Shown piece after piece: positions 53,449 to 64,000 of a stretch of 64,000 nucleotides of DNA; position 1 is the stretch's first letter, and each line of letters begins with the position of its first letter. The notes beneath the pieces are model-generated. The model made no database searches. It was not told the origin of the DNA and worked only from the letters and a program-made list of their open reading frames with translations. The DNA comes from Anolis sagrei. Lineage: Eukaryota; Chordata; Lepidosauria; Squamata; Anolidae. Made by a program: the position numbers and the translations under genes. The stretch lies in contig NC_090024.1 in assembly GCF_037176765.1 (NCBI RefSeq), positions 72,482,861 through 72,546,860 of the forward strand, read 5' to 3'.

Positions 53449-56054
53449 GTAATATGCTTACTATATTTTTTGCCATTAAACCACCCCCAATATAGACCTT
53501 AGAAGATCCCTTTTTAAAAGAAAAAAAATTGGCAGCAAAATTATATATTACAGGCTGCTTGCTGTAGTTAGCTCACATACTTCAAGATAATCAGCATTGG
53601 ATATACTGAATTCATTCTGCACTGGTGGTGCTTGCTGAGCCCGAGAACTAACTGATCCTATTCTGAAGACTTTTAAACCCATGTCATGATTATGAGGGAG
53701 TTGTTATAACTCAATTTCTAAAACCTGTTGCTTTGAAATTGCAAATAATAATAATTCACATTTTAATAAGAGATTTAGTATAGGTTGGATTCAAGACATT
53801 TGTCATTGAAGCAGACCTTAGAAATTCAATTAATAGTGAACAGACCTGATTAAATTTTAACACCTTAAATTTTAAAACCTGTTTTTTTCAACACTGCAAA
53901 ATCTTTATACCACAATGAGACCATCACAAGTTCAAATGGGTATTTTCAAAGAGTCGACTTTGTCAAAAACTTGTAAACTATGGTGAAACAATTTAAAGTG
54001 AAGGCAAAAGCTTTAACTACATTATTTATTTATTTATTTATTTATTTATTGGCTTCCTGACAGAATTTTTGCAGAAGCAATCAAATTCAGTTCAGATAAC
54101 TAATTGAAACAGAAAAAAGTTGCATTTTGGTTCTAAATGTTTTTCCTATTGTGCTTGGGACAGTAGAATTTGAATATAGAACAAGGCATTACTCTTTATG
54201 AATAAAAATGGCAGTTGCTGGATTTGTGTGTGTGTGTGTATTGGTTGATTGGCTGTTTTTCACTTCTGCAATAAAACACATGGGATGAAATTTCAGTGTT
54301 CTGGAAACACGCAAAGGCCCGCTAAGACCAGCTACACTTTTATCTTTTCAATATATTTTTCTTATTGTGTTTTGATGTTTTGATTACCATGTCCACTTTG
54401 AAGTATTTTAATGACAATTAATGTATAAATCTTCTAAATAAATATAAATATTGTTGTGAGAAGTTTGAGATTCATTAAATCTAATAAAAAAAATATTCAG
54501 CTATATAGCAAGATGCAGGCATGTAGCCAGGGTGGGGGGGGGGCTTGAGGGGCTTCAGCCCCCCCTGTGCCGTTACGCCCAGACGCTTTAAAATAAAACT
54601 TTGACGTGCTGCTATCTATGTCTGGGCGAAACTGCTGGGGTCTTTCTTTAGGCAGATTGAGCTTTCTGGAATAACTGAGTCCACTTCAATTTTAAACAAT
54701 AAACAGGGTATTTATTCACGAAGTCCTGGTAGACTTGGCTCAGCTTATTAATGTTACAACAATCAATGAATAATAAACTCCATCTATATTAATAAACTAT
54801 CTATATTCAGTTCAACTCAATTACTCTATCTATCTATCTATCTATCATCTATCTATCTATAATCTATAGGTCTCAATTAAACTAAATTACTCAATTATAC
54901 TAAATTATTTTCTATCTATAACTAAGTTAAACTCAATTGTTTTTACAATGATATTTTCTGAGGTACCTTGTCTGCCAACAGCACATCATGGATTCTTTCT
55001 AAAACTGAAGGGGCAGGGAGACCTCCAAAATGGCTGCTTCTATCCTGGAAACAGGGGCGGGCCCAAAGAGCTACTCTTTGGCCAATTAATGCAGAGGGCC
55101 TGAAAACTGGCTTTCCTGCCTCTGGCTGCTAACTTTTTAGGCCTTTGCAGAGGCTGCAGAGGCCTAGGCGAAAGGCAAGGGGCAACCAATTTAAGCAACC
55201 CAAAAAGACAATAAACCCAGTCTCCTGGGAGACGGAACACCCCCCCCCCCGAAATTCTCATGGTGGTTTACGAAAAGACCTTAATGGTGCATTACTTAAA
55301 CTGCTATGTTTATTCATATCATGATCTGATCACTATACTCAATATATCCCATATGCATGGGGGTTTTGGGGTAACGATACAAAAGGTTTGCCAGGGTAGA
55401 CCCTCTTTCACTCAAGCTCAGCCCCCCCCCCCCGAAACAAACTCAGTCCCCCCCCCCCCACCTAATCAAAATCCTGGCTAACGGGACTGGCAAGATGTCA
55501 ACCTACTTTGTTGAAACTTACTCCTGAGAAAGTGTATTTAGGATGATAATCTTAGTATGAAAACATGAAGATCAATGACAAGGTTTTAATGTTTTTTGTA
55601 GGCAACTTGTGCTGCTGCATCAAGAAGTCATTGTTTCACCTATTCTTGGAACACTGAATCAAATTTCAGTCATTATGACGGTCAGTATGGGAGTAGAAAA
55701 AGATTAGTCTCCATTTAATATGTGTCCTCGCTGAATATCTTGGCTCAATTTTTTTCTGATATAGGAAAGTTAAGTACAGATTGGTTATGTATTCACATTT
55801 TGTTATAAATGTTTAGTCCCCGGTGGAAAGGAAGGTCAACATCCTTCATGCTGCGGAGGGAGCCCGAAAGTCAAAATTGTCTTTATTGACATGGACAGGA
55901 GAGCAGTTTCAACTTACTATTATTATGGGACAACATACTGCAAGAAGTCCCCAAGTTACAAAGAAGATTGGTTCTGTAGGTTTTTTCTTAAGCTGAATGT
56001 GTATGTAAGTCAGAAAAGGTACATTTTAAGTCTTTCTCTCCCTCCCTCCCTCTG

Positions 56055-56102
<48 letters not shown>

Positions 56103-59097
56103 TCTCTCTGCCTACTTTGCTCACTATAGAGAAGGATTTACAGCCCCATGGTGTTTGCTTTGCTGTCTGTGCCCCTGTTCACAAGAGTTTATCTCACTTT
56201 CTGTCTCTGAGATTATTGGATTTTGACAAATTTGGCTTGTTGTAAAAACAATGATTGGCGATAAAGCTTCAGTGGAGACACATTTTCCCCATGATCACTC
56301 TTTCAGAGGTAGATTTCTCTTGCTTCCTGTTGTCTCACCCCTGTTCTTAACTGTGAGTCTTTTGTCACTCAGGAACTGCCTATATACTATGGGAGACTGG
56401 AAATCTCTAGTTCCCTCCAGTTCCGCCTTAATCAAGCCTCACTGTTGTAGAAATATTCCTTCAGAATTGGCTATGACAACTAGAAGAAGTTCAGAACACT
56501 AATCACGGAGTATTTCTTTGACTGGAGAAAGTCAAGGAAAAATCAGTGACACAATCACTCTTCTCTTTTATTAATTAAGCAAAAGTAAAAGTTTACCTAT
56601 ATTAATCCCATCAACCTTTGCCCTGGCATCTTGCTAATTCCCAACTGTCCTTCTTAGGACTCCCCTTTCCCTTCTGCTGCTGCTTCTCCCTGTGCTCCTC
56701 TCTCCCACCTTTGACAACCAGCTGCTGCCATCATTGTACATTTGAGAGGTTACAATGAGTGCCCTACTACATCCCCTTGAATTACCACCACTTTGCAGAT
56801 CACAGTCAGAGCAAGAACAGGAAAACATCCACTCCTTTCCCTCTTCTTTCTGAGTTCCACTGTCGTTTTTGATGCCTTCAGAAGTTAAAAGATTTGTCTC
56901 AGTCCTGCTGTTCAGTCCATTGCCTCTTATTGAAAAGCCTCAGATTGAATTGCTTCCCCTATATTTTCTTCAGTAACGTAGAACAATCATCTCTCATTCT
57001 GTGAGTCTTTTGAAAGCACCTAATAGACTAAATTATTGTAGTACTATCAGCAACTAATTCCAGTATGCTAGAGGTAGACTAACTCATTTAGGCCCACATT
57101 AGCACGTGTTTCAGTTGAATAGAAACAAGGTCACAGTGGGAAAGGACCACAGGCTAAATTACCACAGGTGTTCATGTTCATGAACAAGTATAGAACCAAT
57201 GTATTGCTTGTTCAAGATTGCTCTGACAAGGTATTTCAGATGCATTCCTTACTTCCAGAAGATCTGCATGAGAAAAACCAAAGAGCACGATGCTGGTCAA
57301 GCATTTCAAGAAGGAGAGCATGACAACTTGGTAGCATGATGACGTTGATGACATCTCTCCTTCACTGTGAAGGAATTCTGATGTTCATTCACAGCGAAGG
57401 AATAAATATCTGTTTCTCATGATTACTCTCAGGATCTGTGTGAATGGTGAGGAGGGAGAAAAAGGTCTCAGAATTTGGTTAAAGTAGAGTCCAAGAAAGA
57501 GGATAATAACATATTTAATGTCTTTGACTCCCTTTTCTTCATATCTGATGCTTTGTGGAGAGCAGCTTGGCAATTTGGCAAAACTATGTTAGCAGAATTC
57601 ATGTGATATGTACCTTTATCCTGCTTATTTGCTGGTATTAGTATGCTTCCAGGCCAATATCCACAGTCCTGTTATTTGTCATTCCAGTAGTCTGGTGTGT
57701 TTCCTTCTATTTCACTCTGTTTAGAACTGGCTTTCTGTAGTCCAACGAGAACCTCGAAGTAATGCCACGTAATGAAGAGTGTCACTCTTTTTGGAGTATA
57801 ATTATGGGAGTGTGGCTTCATTAAATTGTGGAAGATTTATATCATATAGTTCAAGTGTTGATTTGTCCTGTGCCATGTGCTACTACATTTAGATCTTTTC
57901 AAAGCGAAGTAAAAATGTCAATTTTAGTTACTCTTTTAAAAATAGAGCAATAAAGCTTGATTTTAAACAGAATTATAAATATAATTACCTTGAATTATAA
58001 TGGTAATCTAATCCATAATCCATGCATTTAGTAAGAAACTCTGCTTTATCCAGTAGTAGACTGGTTTTGGCCTTTATCAGCACAAAATGTACCAGTTACC
58101 TACAGGGAAGATCTTGTCCCAAACTCACAAGGGACTTCACTACCATGCTGTAATAAACATGGTGCCTCTCATCTTTTCATGTTTTTTAGAGCACTGTAAA
58201 ACTAGAAGGACAAGACAGTTCGTTCTGTTTCCAGGAATAGGTATTGGTCATGAAACAAAACAAACAATGGATCCACTCCAGAGAGATAGTAAATCCACTC
58301 TTGACCCCTCTTGCATCAACTCTGAGTTGAATGGAAGCTCTCCTAATGTTGAAGTGACAGAAATTAATTACCATCAGAACTTCCATGCAATGGAGAGCCC
58401 TTCTACACATCTAGAAATCTTATTTTAATCCAGTTCCGAGATTTTGCCCCTGACCCAAATCCCAGGCTTGCTCTTGGGGGGTGGCTAGATGCCGTCCCAG
58501 ACCAACCAAAGGTTGACCTGGGAGGGCATCCAGCCACCCTCAAGCCCCCCATTTCCCCTCCTCCTACCCCCACCTCCTGATGCATCATATGTGGGAGGCT
58601 GGGGGAAGGGGTGGGCACCATCCCTCTCCTTTGGGTTCTAGGAGCCTGAAGAACCAGGATGGCTGTGGGGACTGACCCCTGGAATTATAGAAGCAGTCCC
58701 AGGAGTCATTCCCCACAGGCCTAACACCTGCAAAGGTCTGGACCTTAGCTTAAGGTTCAGATCTTTGCAGGTATCAAATTAATCCAGAGAAAACTGGGAT
58801 ATTCCAATTTTCTCCAGGTCAATCCAGATTTACCTGAGGCATCGTTAGAGTCACTGTTAAAGAAGGAATAGTAAAATCAGACTGGATTTATCTCCTCTGT
58901 AGCCCCCAATCAAATAGCAGCAGATTAGCTGAACAGGTGCTCTGTTACGATTCTGTCTCCCTAAAACATAACATTATTTTCATTTAAATGTATTGTATTG
59001 AAAGATCCCATGTCATCTTTTTTTGCTTTGCTTGTTTTAGATACCCTTTTACAAGTCAGGAAAATGTCAAGCTTACATAGAGAAACACGGAGCTACA
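53315..59097 (+). CDS. C18orf63 homologue (DUF4708), first three coding exons
   Basis: Three plus-strand exons, 53315-53448, 55602-55680 and 59041-59097, join in frame: MGDARCQSLYFISLPELQNL..., QLVLLHQEVIVSPILGTLNQ..., IPFYKSGKCQAYIEKHGAT. They match human C18orf63 as I remember it (QSLFFITLPDLNKLCAV, HQDILASPVPGILNQIWVVM, IPFYKAGKLNAYVEKYGAK). The protein family is uncharacterised; no function is claimed. All splice sites are GT-AG. The rest of the gene (human protein is several hundred residues) lies to the right of the window. Its position beside CYB5A, head-to-head, agrees with human synteny. Confidence 0.92.
54023..54053. repeat. (TTTA)n microsatellite
   Basis: Seven to eight tandem tetramers. 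Confidence 0.85.
54519..55492. mobile_element. Unclassified repeat with G/C-run inverted ends
   Basis: Left ATGTAGCCAGGGTGGGGGGGGGGC and right CCCCCCCCCCACCTAATCAAAATCCTGGCTAAC look like inverted ends of one element. Inside are a (CTAT)n microsatellite (54823-54862) and a segment rich in GGGCGG and CTCCTGGGAGACGG (55.0-55.25 kb) of a different character, possibly another nested element. Superfamily unknown. Confidence 0.45.
54823..54862. repeat. (CTAT)n microsatellite
   Basis: Interrupted run of CTAT tetramers. Confidence 0.9.
55602..55680 (+). CDS. C18orf63 homologue, coding exon 2
   Basis: The first base completes an Arg codon, then QLVLLHQEVIVSPILGTLNQ..VIMT; acceptor TTTTTTGTAG, donor GTCAGT. 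Confidence 0.93.
55942..56391. mobile_element. Tc1/mariner-like MITE, copy 3, with (CT)n expansion
   Basis: AGAAGTCCCCAAGTTACAAAG left, CACTCAGGAACTGCCTATA right; shares GGTTCTGTAGGTTTTTTCTTAAGCTGAATGTG and GCGATAAAGCTTCAGTGGAGAC with the other copies. A (CT)n run at 56059-56107 lengthens it. Confidence 0.72.
56036..56108. repeat. (CT)n microsatellite
   Basis: CCCTCC..(CTCT)n..CTTTCTC tract of about 70 bp. Confidence 0.92.
59041..59097 (+). CDS. C18orf63 homologue, coding exon 3
   Basis: Nineteen codons in phase 0, IPFYKSGKCQAYIEKHGAT; acceptor CTTGTTTTAG, donor GTAAGT. Confidence 0.93.
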
Positions 59098-59456
59098 GTA
59101 AGTGAATGAAAAAAAATTGTTTATAACAAATATACCATTATCAATCTGGCGATTGTTTTTGATCACCATTCCAGTATCTGGTAGATTTGTGAGGTTGCAT
59201 GACTTTCCTAACCCATTTGGCAGAATGCATGTTTACTGTGTATCCTCAGTATAAACTATTGCCTCTTCTCACAAATGTACTGTGCAAAGATGGTCAAACC
59301 TGTTGAATCTTGTTTCTTCATGCAGCAGCAATATTCTGTATGTTTTCTCCCTTTTTTGATGTCTTGTGTATGATGGAGGACATTCAGGACTCATGTTTTG
59401 AGTCATGGAATCCTTTTCTTGGTATAGACTTGACTATGTAGGTGAAGAACCTTAGG
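59098..59456 (+). other. C18orf63 intron 3, unassigned
   Basis: No repeat recognised. Confidence 0.4.
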
Positions 59457-59607
59457 GTCCTTCCAGACAGGCCCTCTATCCCAGGATCTGATCCTAGGTT
59501 TTCTGCTTTTAACTGGATTATATGAGTCCATACTGCCAGATAATCTGGTATAAATGGAAAACCTGGGATCAGATCCTGGGATAGAGGGCCTGTCTGGAAG
59601 AGCCCTC
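59457..59607. mobile_element. Palindromic MITE, complete copy (ATCCCAGGATCTGAT subfamily)
   Basis: Long mirrored arms: GGTCCTTCCAGACAGGCCCTCTATCCCAGGATCTGATCC against GGATCAGATCCTGGGATAGAGGGCCTGTCTGGAAGAGCC, nearly perfect over about 38 bp. Confidence 0.82.
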
Positions 59608-59748
59608 TGAGCGGTTCTATAGAGACCTGCAAAGCAGACTTGGTTTGACATCCTGGATGTGGGATTGAGCCCACTTGGCAGCCCATACTCCATGAACCTC
59701 TTCAGACGTAGCATGGAGTTCCACACTACCTAGCTGTTACATGTAGAT

Positions 59749-59876
59749 CAGAGGTGTCAAACTTGCAGCCCTCCAGATATTTGGGCCTCTAGTTCCCAGA
59801 AGTCCTAGGCAGCTTGTCCAATGATAAGGAATTCTGGGAGCTGAAGTCCAGAAGTGCCACAAGTTTGGCACCAGTG
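59749..59876. mobile_element. hAT MITE with exact 8-bp duplication
   Basis: Ends CAGAGGTGTCAAACTTG and CAAGTTTGGCACCAGTG; ATGTAGAT flanks both sides (59741-59748 and 59877-59884). It inserted into, or next to, an L2 fragment. Confidence 0.88.
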
Positions 59877-60065
59877 ATGTAGATGTTAAATAGCATAGGG
59901 GACAAGACTGAACCAGAGAGACTCCACGAACCAATGGCCAAAGAGCTGAATGGAAATCTATCAGCGCCTCTTTGAGAATACCCTTTCAGAAAAGAATGGA
60001 GCCACCTTGAAATGCTGGACAAATTCTTCACAACAGTTGCTTAGATTCTCCTTCTAGCCAAATTG
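59877..60065 (-). mobile_element. L2-clade LINE fragment
   Basis: The minus strand encodes SRWLHSFLKGYSQR...LSGSVLSPMLFNIYI, equivalent to the WLRSFLEGRSQ...GVPQGSILSPMLFNIYM region of the 40 kb copy. The invariant PQG is replaced, so it is a dead copy. Confidence 0.75.
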
Positions 60066-60500
60066 TAACAGGTCCCTAACCCCTCGTGTGACCATTTAAT
60101 TGCTGCCATCTCTTTGGAAAACCAGGGAACTGATTTAGCTCCATTCCATGGGAAGGAATGCTTAGGAGCACTTGTCTCCACCATCTTGGTCATTTCTCAG
60201 TTTCAGAGCCAGAGCATTGATAGGATCACTTTGCCAAGATAGTAGAAAACTCTCCAGGAGAGTCAGGACTCCATCTGGATCCATAGATCTGCTGGGGTGG
60301 GCCATCTTCACAGATCCCACATCCTTCCTCAGGCAAGTTTAAATCTGAACAAGAAGTAATTTGCCAATGACAATGGAACAAAAGAAAACTCCTCTATTCC
60401 TAAATCGCTATCATCCCCCCTCCACCCCACATAGAAAACATTTGTGTAAAGCCTGCAAAGGACAAGGACAATGGCAAAAACAAACAATTATGTAACTCTA
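60066..60500. other. C18orf63 intron 3, unassigned
   Basis: No exon or repeat recognised. Confidence 0.35.
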
Positions 60501-60519
60501 TGTCATGCATCTTGCTAAA

Positions 60520-60648
60520 AGGAATGTATAACTGATTCCTGTTTTAACATGAACTATTGTATGGTGTTGGCTTTCTGTCTGCAAAAAGGCAATGATGATT
60601 GGACTAGATGGGCCTTGTGGTCTCTTTCAACCTTATGGTTCCATGATT
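60520..60648 (+). mobile_element. CR1 3' end, plus copy of a tail-to-tail pair
   Basis: ATTGGACTAGATGGGCCTTGTGGTCTCTTTCAACCTTATGGTTCC is the direct CR1 3' terminus, meeting its inverted partner across a 7-bp spacer. Confidence 0.78.
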
Positions 60649-60655
60649 AGATAAA

Positions 60656-60870
60656 AATCATGGAACCATAAAGTTGAAAGAGACCAAAAGGCCCATCCAG
60701 TCCAATCCCGTGCCATGCAGGTGCACCACAGCCAAAGCAGTCCTTACAGATGGCCATTCAACCTCTGTTTAAAACCTACGGAGGAGACTCAACCACACTT
60801 TGAGGCAGCTTATTCCAGTGTTGACTAGGTGGTTGTATACACTGTCTTCTATCTGCGCCCTCTATTCAGG
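60656..60870 (-). mobile_element. CR1 3' end, minus copy of a tail-to-tail pair
   Basis: AATCATGGAACCATAAAGTTGAAAGAGACC...CCATCCAGTCCAATCCC, then CAACCTCTGTTTAAAACCTACGGAGGAGACTCAACC, the CR1 3' region inverted. Confidence 0.82.
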
Positions 60871-61993
60871 AATTAGAGCATACTTTTAACATAGATTACA
60901 ATATACTTTTCTGTTTCTTACTGCCAATCCTTTGCAATGGTATCCTCCAATATTTTTTCTTTGCTGCTTTGTTGAAATTCTTGACAGCCAGGCAAAATAA
61001 ATAGGTGTGGTTGAGCAAATAAGTTCTATCAAACAGTGTGTAAAATGAACATGTCGACTGAAACCATGTTTGCATAAGCTTATAGTTACTGTTTTGTATT
61101 CTTTTTCCTTCATGTTGCAGCACATTAACACAGATATTCAAGTAATCTCTCTATTCTACCCTCCCCTCCCCACCAGAAGCACTTTCAGATTCTAATTGCC
61201 ACTCAGCTGTAGTCTCTTTTTTAATCATCACATTATCTTCTAGCCAATTTAATGTGCTCCAGATTTCTTTTTGTCTCACTCACTCTCTCATTGACTCACT
61301 CCTTCCTACTCTCACCCTTTGCCTTATTTACTCTAAAATACCAACTTGTAACACAGCTCACTGTGATTTCACTATAATACAAATCCATGTGACCATATAA
61401 AATATTCCAGCATCATATGGGTAAACTTGGCAAAGCTGGATTATCCCTTCAGATATGAAGCATTTGGTTATTAACAATAAATTCCTACTCTGCATCACTC
61501 TTTTTCACTCTGCAACTGTGGCATTTATAATTGTGGTGCTATTTTGATTATTATATTTTAATTTATTTAGTAATGGCGTCTAAAATCAATTCTTGTCTTT
61601 TATAAAATGTATACACATTTTTAAATAACTCACGGTGGACTGTCAACATTACACCATGACGCTTTCTTGTTGATTTTCTGGTTTTACTTGTCTTCTTGAT
61701 GGAAGTAGTTGAACTGGTTTGGGAGCGTTTAGTGAATAATTTTCAACTTGGTTATCAGAATAGGCAGAATAACATTCAGTTGCTTAATAATCAGATAGTA
61801 TCTTTTTATCTTTACTGTGAAAGTATTATTGCTCTACAATGCTGCCTAATGAAATCCAGTCAGTGATTCATATATGCAGTAATATTCTAATAATATATAA
61901 CTTTTTAAAAACAAAAATTGGATAGTATTGATTGTTGTGAATGGGTGCATCACTACATCTGCCCCTAAACTGTCCTAAATGATGGTCACAATT
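60871..61993. other. C18orf63 intron 3, unassigned
   Basis: AT-rich, no exon of the gene and no repeat recognised. Confidence 0.35.
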
Positions 61994-62584
61994 ACATATT
62001 TCCCCGAAAATAAGACATACCCATAAAATAAGCCATAGCAGGATTTCTAAGCATTTGCACAATATAAGCCAGACCCTGAAAATAAGACATAGTGATACAA
62101 GCTGAGGCATAGAGAGATACATAGAAAGTGAAATGCAAGAACTTTCTGCAGCATCTGCAGAGTTGAGTCCTGGCCTTCCCCTTCTCACTTCCTGCCTCCC
62201 CTTCTCCTCCTCTTTTGTCTCCTTCTCCTCTTGTTCTTTCTTCCCTTCGAGCTAGGCCAGGCAAGGCAAGGCTTCCTCCCCGATTGATTGATTGATTGAT
62301 TGAGTGAGAGAGGGAGTGAGTGGCAGCGCTGCTTCCCTTTGGCCTGTTCCCCGGGAAATCTCCTCAGTGAAGTGAGGAGCAGGACACTCTGCTTTAGGCA
62401 TTGTGTGTCCTCAGGAGAAAGAAGTAAAGCTGTGGCTGCTATTTTACTCGGCACTATATTTGAATAAATGCAGATTGTTGTACCATACTTAATAAAAATA
62501 AGACATCTCCTGAAAATAAGCCATAATGTGTCTTCTTGAGGAAAAATAAATATAAGACAGTGTCTTATTTTTGTGAAACAGTAG
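61994..62584. mobile_element. MITE with CCGAAAATAAGACA ends
   Basis: Left ACATATTTCCCCGAAAATAAGACAT, right AAGACAGTGTCTTATTTTTGTGAAACAGTA; inner AAAATAAGCCATA occurs inverted and direct near each end. A (GATT)n run sits at 62281-62303. It encodes no protein; superfamily not assigned. Confidence 0.6.
62281..62303. repeat. (GATT)n microsatellite
   Basis: Five to six tandem tetramers within the MITE. Confidence 0.85.
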
Positions 62585-62924
62585 TTAGGAGGAGGAACCT
62601 TAATGTTCTTTGATGTCTTCAAGTATGTCTTGCACCAGATCTATCTGGAGACAGGAGAGAAACAATTCAGATTAGAATTAGTTTGCTGTTTGGAGTTCAG
62701 CAGAACAAGTGGAACCTACAATAAAATGTTGCAATATGAATTGCTGCTCTTAAGATTCTTGACAGGGAGGCATTTGGCATCATCAAAGATATACCATTAG
62801 ATTTCTTCTTCACAATTCTTCTGATTCATTTCTTCTGGTGTTCATTGGTTGTGGAAAATGCTCAATTCTCACTGGGTAGTTTTGGATTCTACCTCATTGT
62901 TCTGTTTATTATTATTATTATTAA

Positions 62925-62968
<44 letters not shown>

Positions 62969-64000
62969 GCTACTTCAGAAAAATTTGGTTAATCCTTTAC
63001 CTGCTGGTATTTGACTCTGTCATGGAAAAGAGTTTATCGCACAAAGTGAGCAAATTGTAATTACAGCCAAACAGTGTCTTTGCCTTGTATCACATGACAT
63101 CACTACCTTCCTATCATTTTCCTAGTGAGAGACCACCTGAAAGCATTTGTTTTGCAAAAGGTCATTGAAAGATTATTTGTGTTTATGAAAGAAATACTTT
63201 CTAGGTTTCTATCCCTGGAAAAGTAGTGGGAAAGGAGCAGCATAATCTGATGCTGTTGTCCTGCTATAGTTAAAATTCTCCTGCCTGTGTGATAAACTCC
63301 TTTTTTAAATTTCCATGACATACCCTAGAGTTAAATATCAGTAAGAATTGGAGGATCCAAACTTGGCCAAAGTACAAAAGAAAATATTGCAGGTAGTTTT
63401 CAAAACTACTCAGTGAAGAGCAAGCATCCATCATGGCCATGGAACCCTGGGTCACTTTTGCGAGAAATGCAGTTGTGATTTGCGTGCTTCATATGATAAA
63501 CTCCAAAATATGAACTGAATTGCATCTTTGGAAGGTAGTTCATATTTTCATTTTTCTCCCATAAAGCGAAATCTTGTTTAAATTTTATTAGTATGGCATT
63601 TTTGTGCCATTCTTGCTTACTACGAACACTGCTTAATAATCTCTATCTTATAGCTGCAACTCAAAAAAGTGGCATTTTCAGTATGAATATACAGATATAG
63701 AGTTCACTTTATTGGCATCATTTAGCACTGCCGCTAAATAATATCATTAGCCAGCAAATTTACTAGATCATGCTGGATACGGCAAGATATTTATTCCATA
63801 TTTTATTCAGAATAGAAAGCTATGTATATGGGTTTTCATTTGACAAACCATATTTCTGCACATGTATTGAGTATCTTGCAGAACTGACAGCGATGAAAGG
63901 ATGAAAATCGGGTTTAATTAATAAAGATAGAATATTGGAAGAAAGAATTTAACCCTTCTCTCCTACATGGCCCCAGTTCAGATTGTAGCTGTAATTTGAC
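62585..64000. other. C18orf63 intron 3 (continuing), unassigned
   Basis: Apart from a long (TTA)n tract at about 62908-62968, no feature is recognised. The next C18orf63 exon was looked for and not found. The plus-strand open frame 62603-62800 shows no family motif. Confidence 0.4.
62908..62968. repeat. (TTA)n microsatellite
   Basis: About twenty trimers with one interruption (AATTATT), likely length-variable. Confidence 0.92.

Larger units (their letters stand above)
53449..55601 (+). other. C18orf63 intron 1
   Basis: Contains a (TTTA)n run at 54023-54052, GT repeat at 54219-54239 and the DNA element at 54.5-55.5 kb. The first kilobase has no recognised feature. Confidence 0.75.
55681..59040 (+). 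other. C18orf63 intron 2
   Basis: Holds the third mariner-like MITE. From about 56.4 to 58.4 kb no repeat or exon is recognised. At 58.40-58.83 kb lies a GC-rich patch (GGGAGGGCATCCAGCCACCC, CCTAACACCTGCAAAGGTCTGG) unlike its surroundings and probably an unnamed repeat. Confidence 0.7.

Noticed and set aside
55891-56226. 111-codon plus-strand open frame with a Leu/Ser run
   Set aside because: It reads through a mariner-like MITE and a (CT)n microsatellite, so it is low-complexity translation and not a gene.
61868-62622. Overlapping minus-strand frames rich in Arg/Gly/Lys
   Set aside because: They arise from the AATAAGACA-type MITE and a purine-rich tract; no domain is visible.
62603-62800. 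65-codon frame considered as the next C18orf63 exon
   Set aside because: It does not match the expected continuation of the protein (a segment like SPQRVLPVIFQYCLSYTL) and lacks a suitable acceptor.
62845-63060. Leu/Ile-rich frame resembling a membrane protein
   Set aside because: It is the translation of a (TTA)n microsatellite.

Overview
The window looks like nuclear DNA of a squamate reptile, most likely an iguanian lizard (Anolis/Sceloporus-like). Three interrupted vertebrate genes are recognisable in the order TIMM21 (+), CYB5A (-), C18orf63 homologue (+), which as I recall is the order on human chromosome 18q22. The repeats are a lizard mixture: tRNA-derived ACA/Sauria-type SINEs, L2, CR1, R4-type and Bov-B LINEs, Penelope-like elements, SPIN-like and other hAT elements, and many palindromic MITEs. 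There is no bacterial, phage, CRISPR or operon-like content.

Layout: 1-4.1 kb holds the end of TIMM21 (last two coding exons at 3378-3483 and 3581-3685). 4.1-19.1 kb is repeat-rich intergenic DNA, including a Bov-B insertion with an exact 12-bp target duplication and a SPIN-like fragment. 19.1-39.6 kb is CYB5A on the minus strand: five coding exons, 141 codons, with intron 1 (13.2 kb) full of hAT, Penelope-like and MITE copies, and a compact CpG-rich promoter at about 39.37-39.64 kb with an NRF-1-like palindrome and two inverted CCAAT boxes. 39.7-53.3 kb separates CYB5A from C18orf63 and holds an L2 LINE with a 544-codon open reverse transcriptase frame, a nested stack of transposons (42.0-43.9 kb), a complete SPIN-like element and a cluster of palindromic MITEs (47.9-49.4 kb). 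53.3-64 kb holds the first three coding exons of the C18orf63 homologue and its introns; later exons lie beyond the window.

TIMM21 (mitochondrial presequence translocase subunit) and CYB5A (ER-membrane electron carrier) are housekeeping genes, and C18orf63 is uncharacterised (DUF4708). They are neighbours by conserved synteny, not partners in a pathway. TIMM21 and CYB5A are tail-to-tail; CYB5A and C18orf63 are head-to-head.

No wholly new system is evident. The most notable points are: (1) transposon families known for horizontal transfer among tetrapods (Bov-B, SPIN, and a probable OposCharlie-type hAT) in one locus; (2) a non-canonical GC donor at CYB5A intron 1; (3) several Penelope-like copies with inverted termini; (4) nested insertions whose target duplications give an order of events; (5) a 78-codon unidentified open stretch at 17.0 kb. 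Family names were assigned by eye and memory, without database searches.
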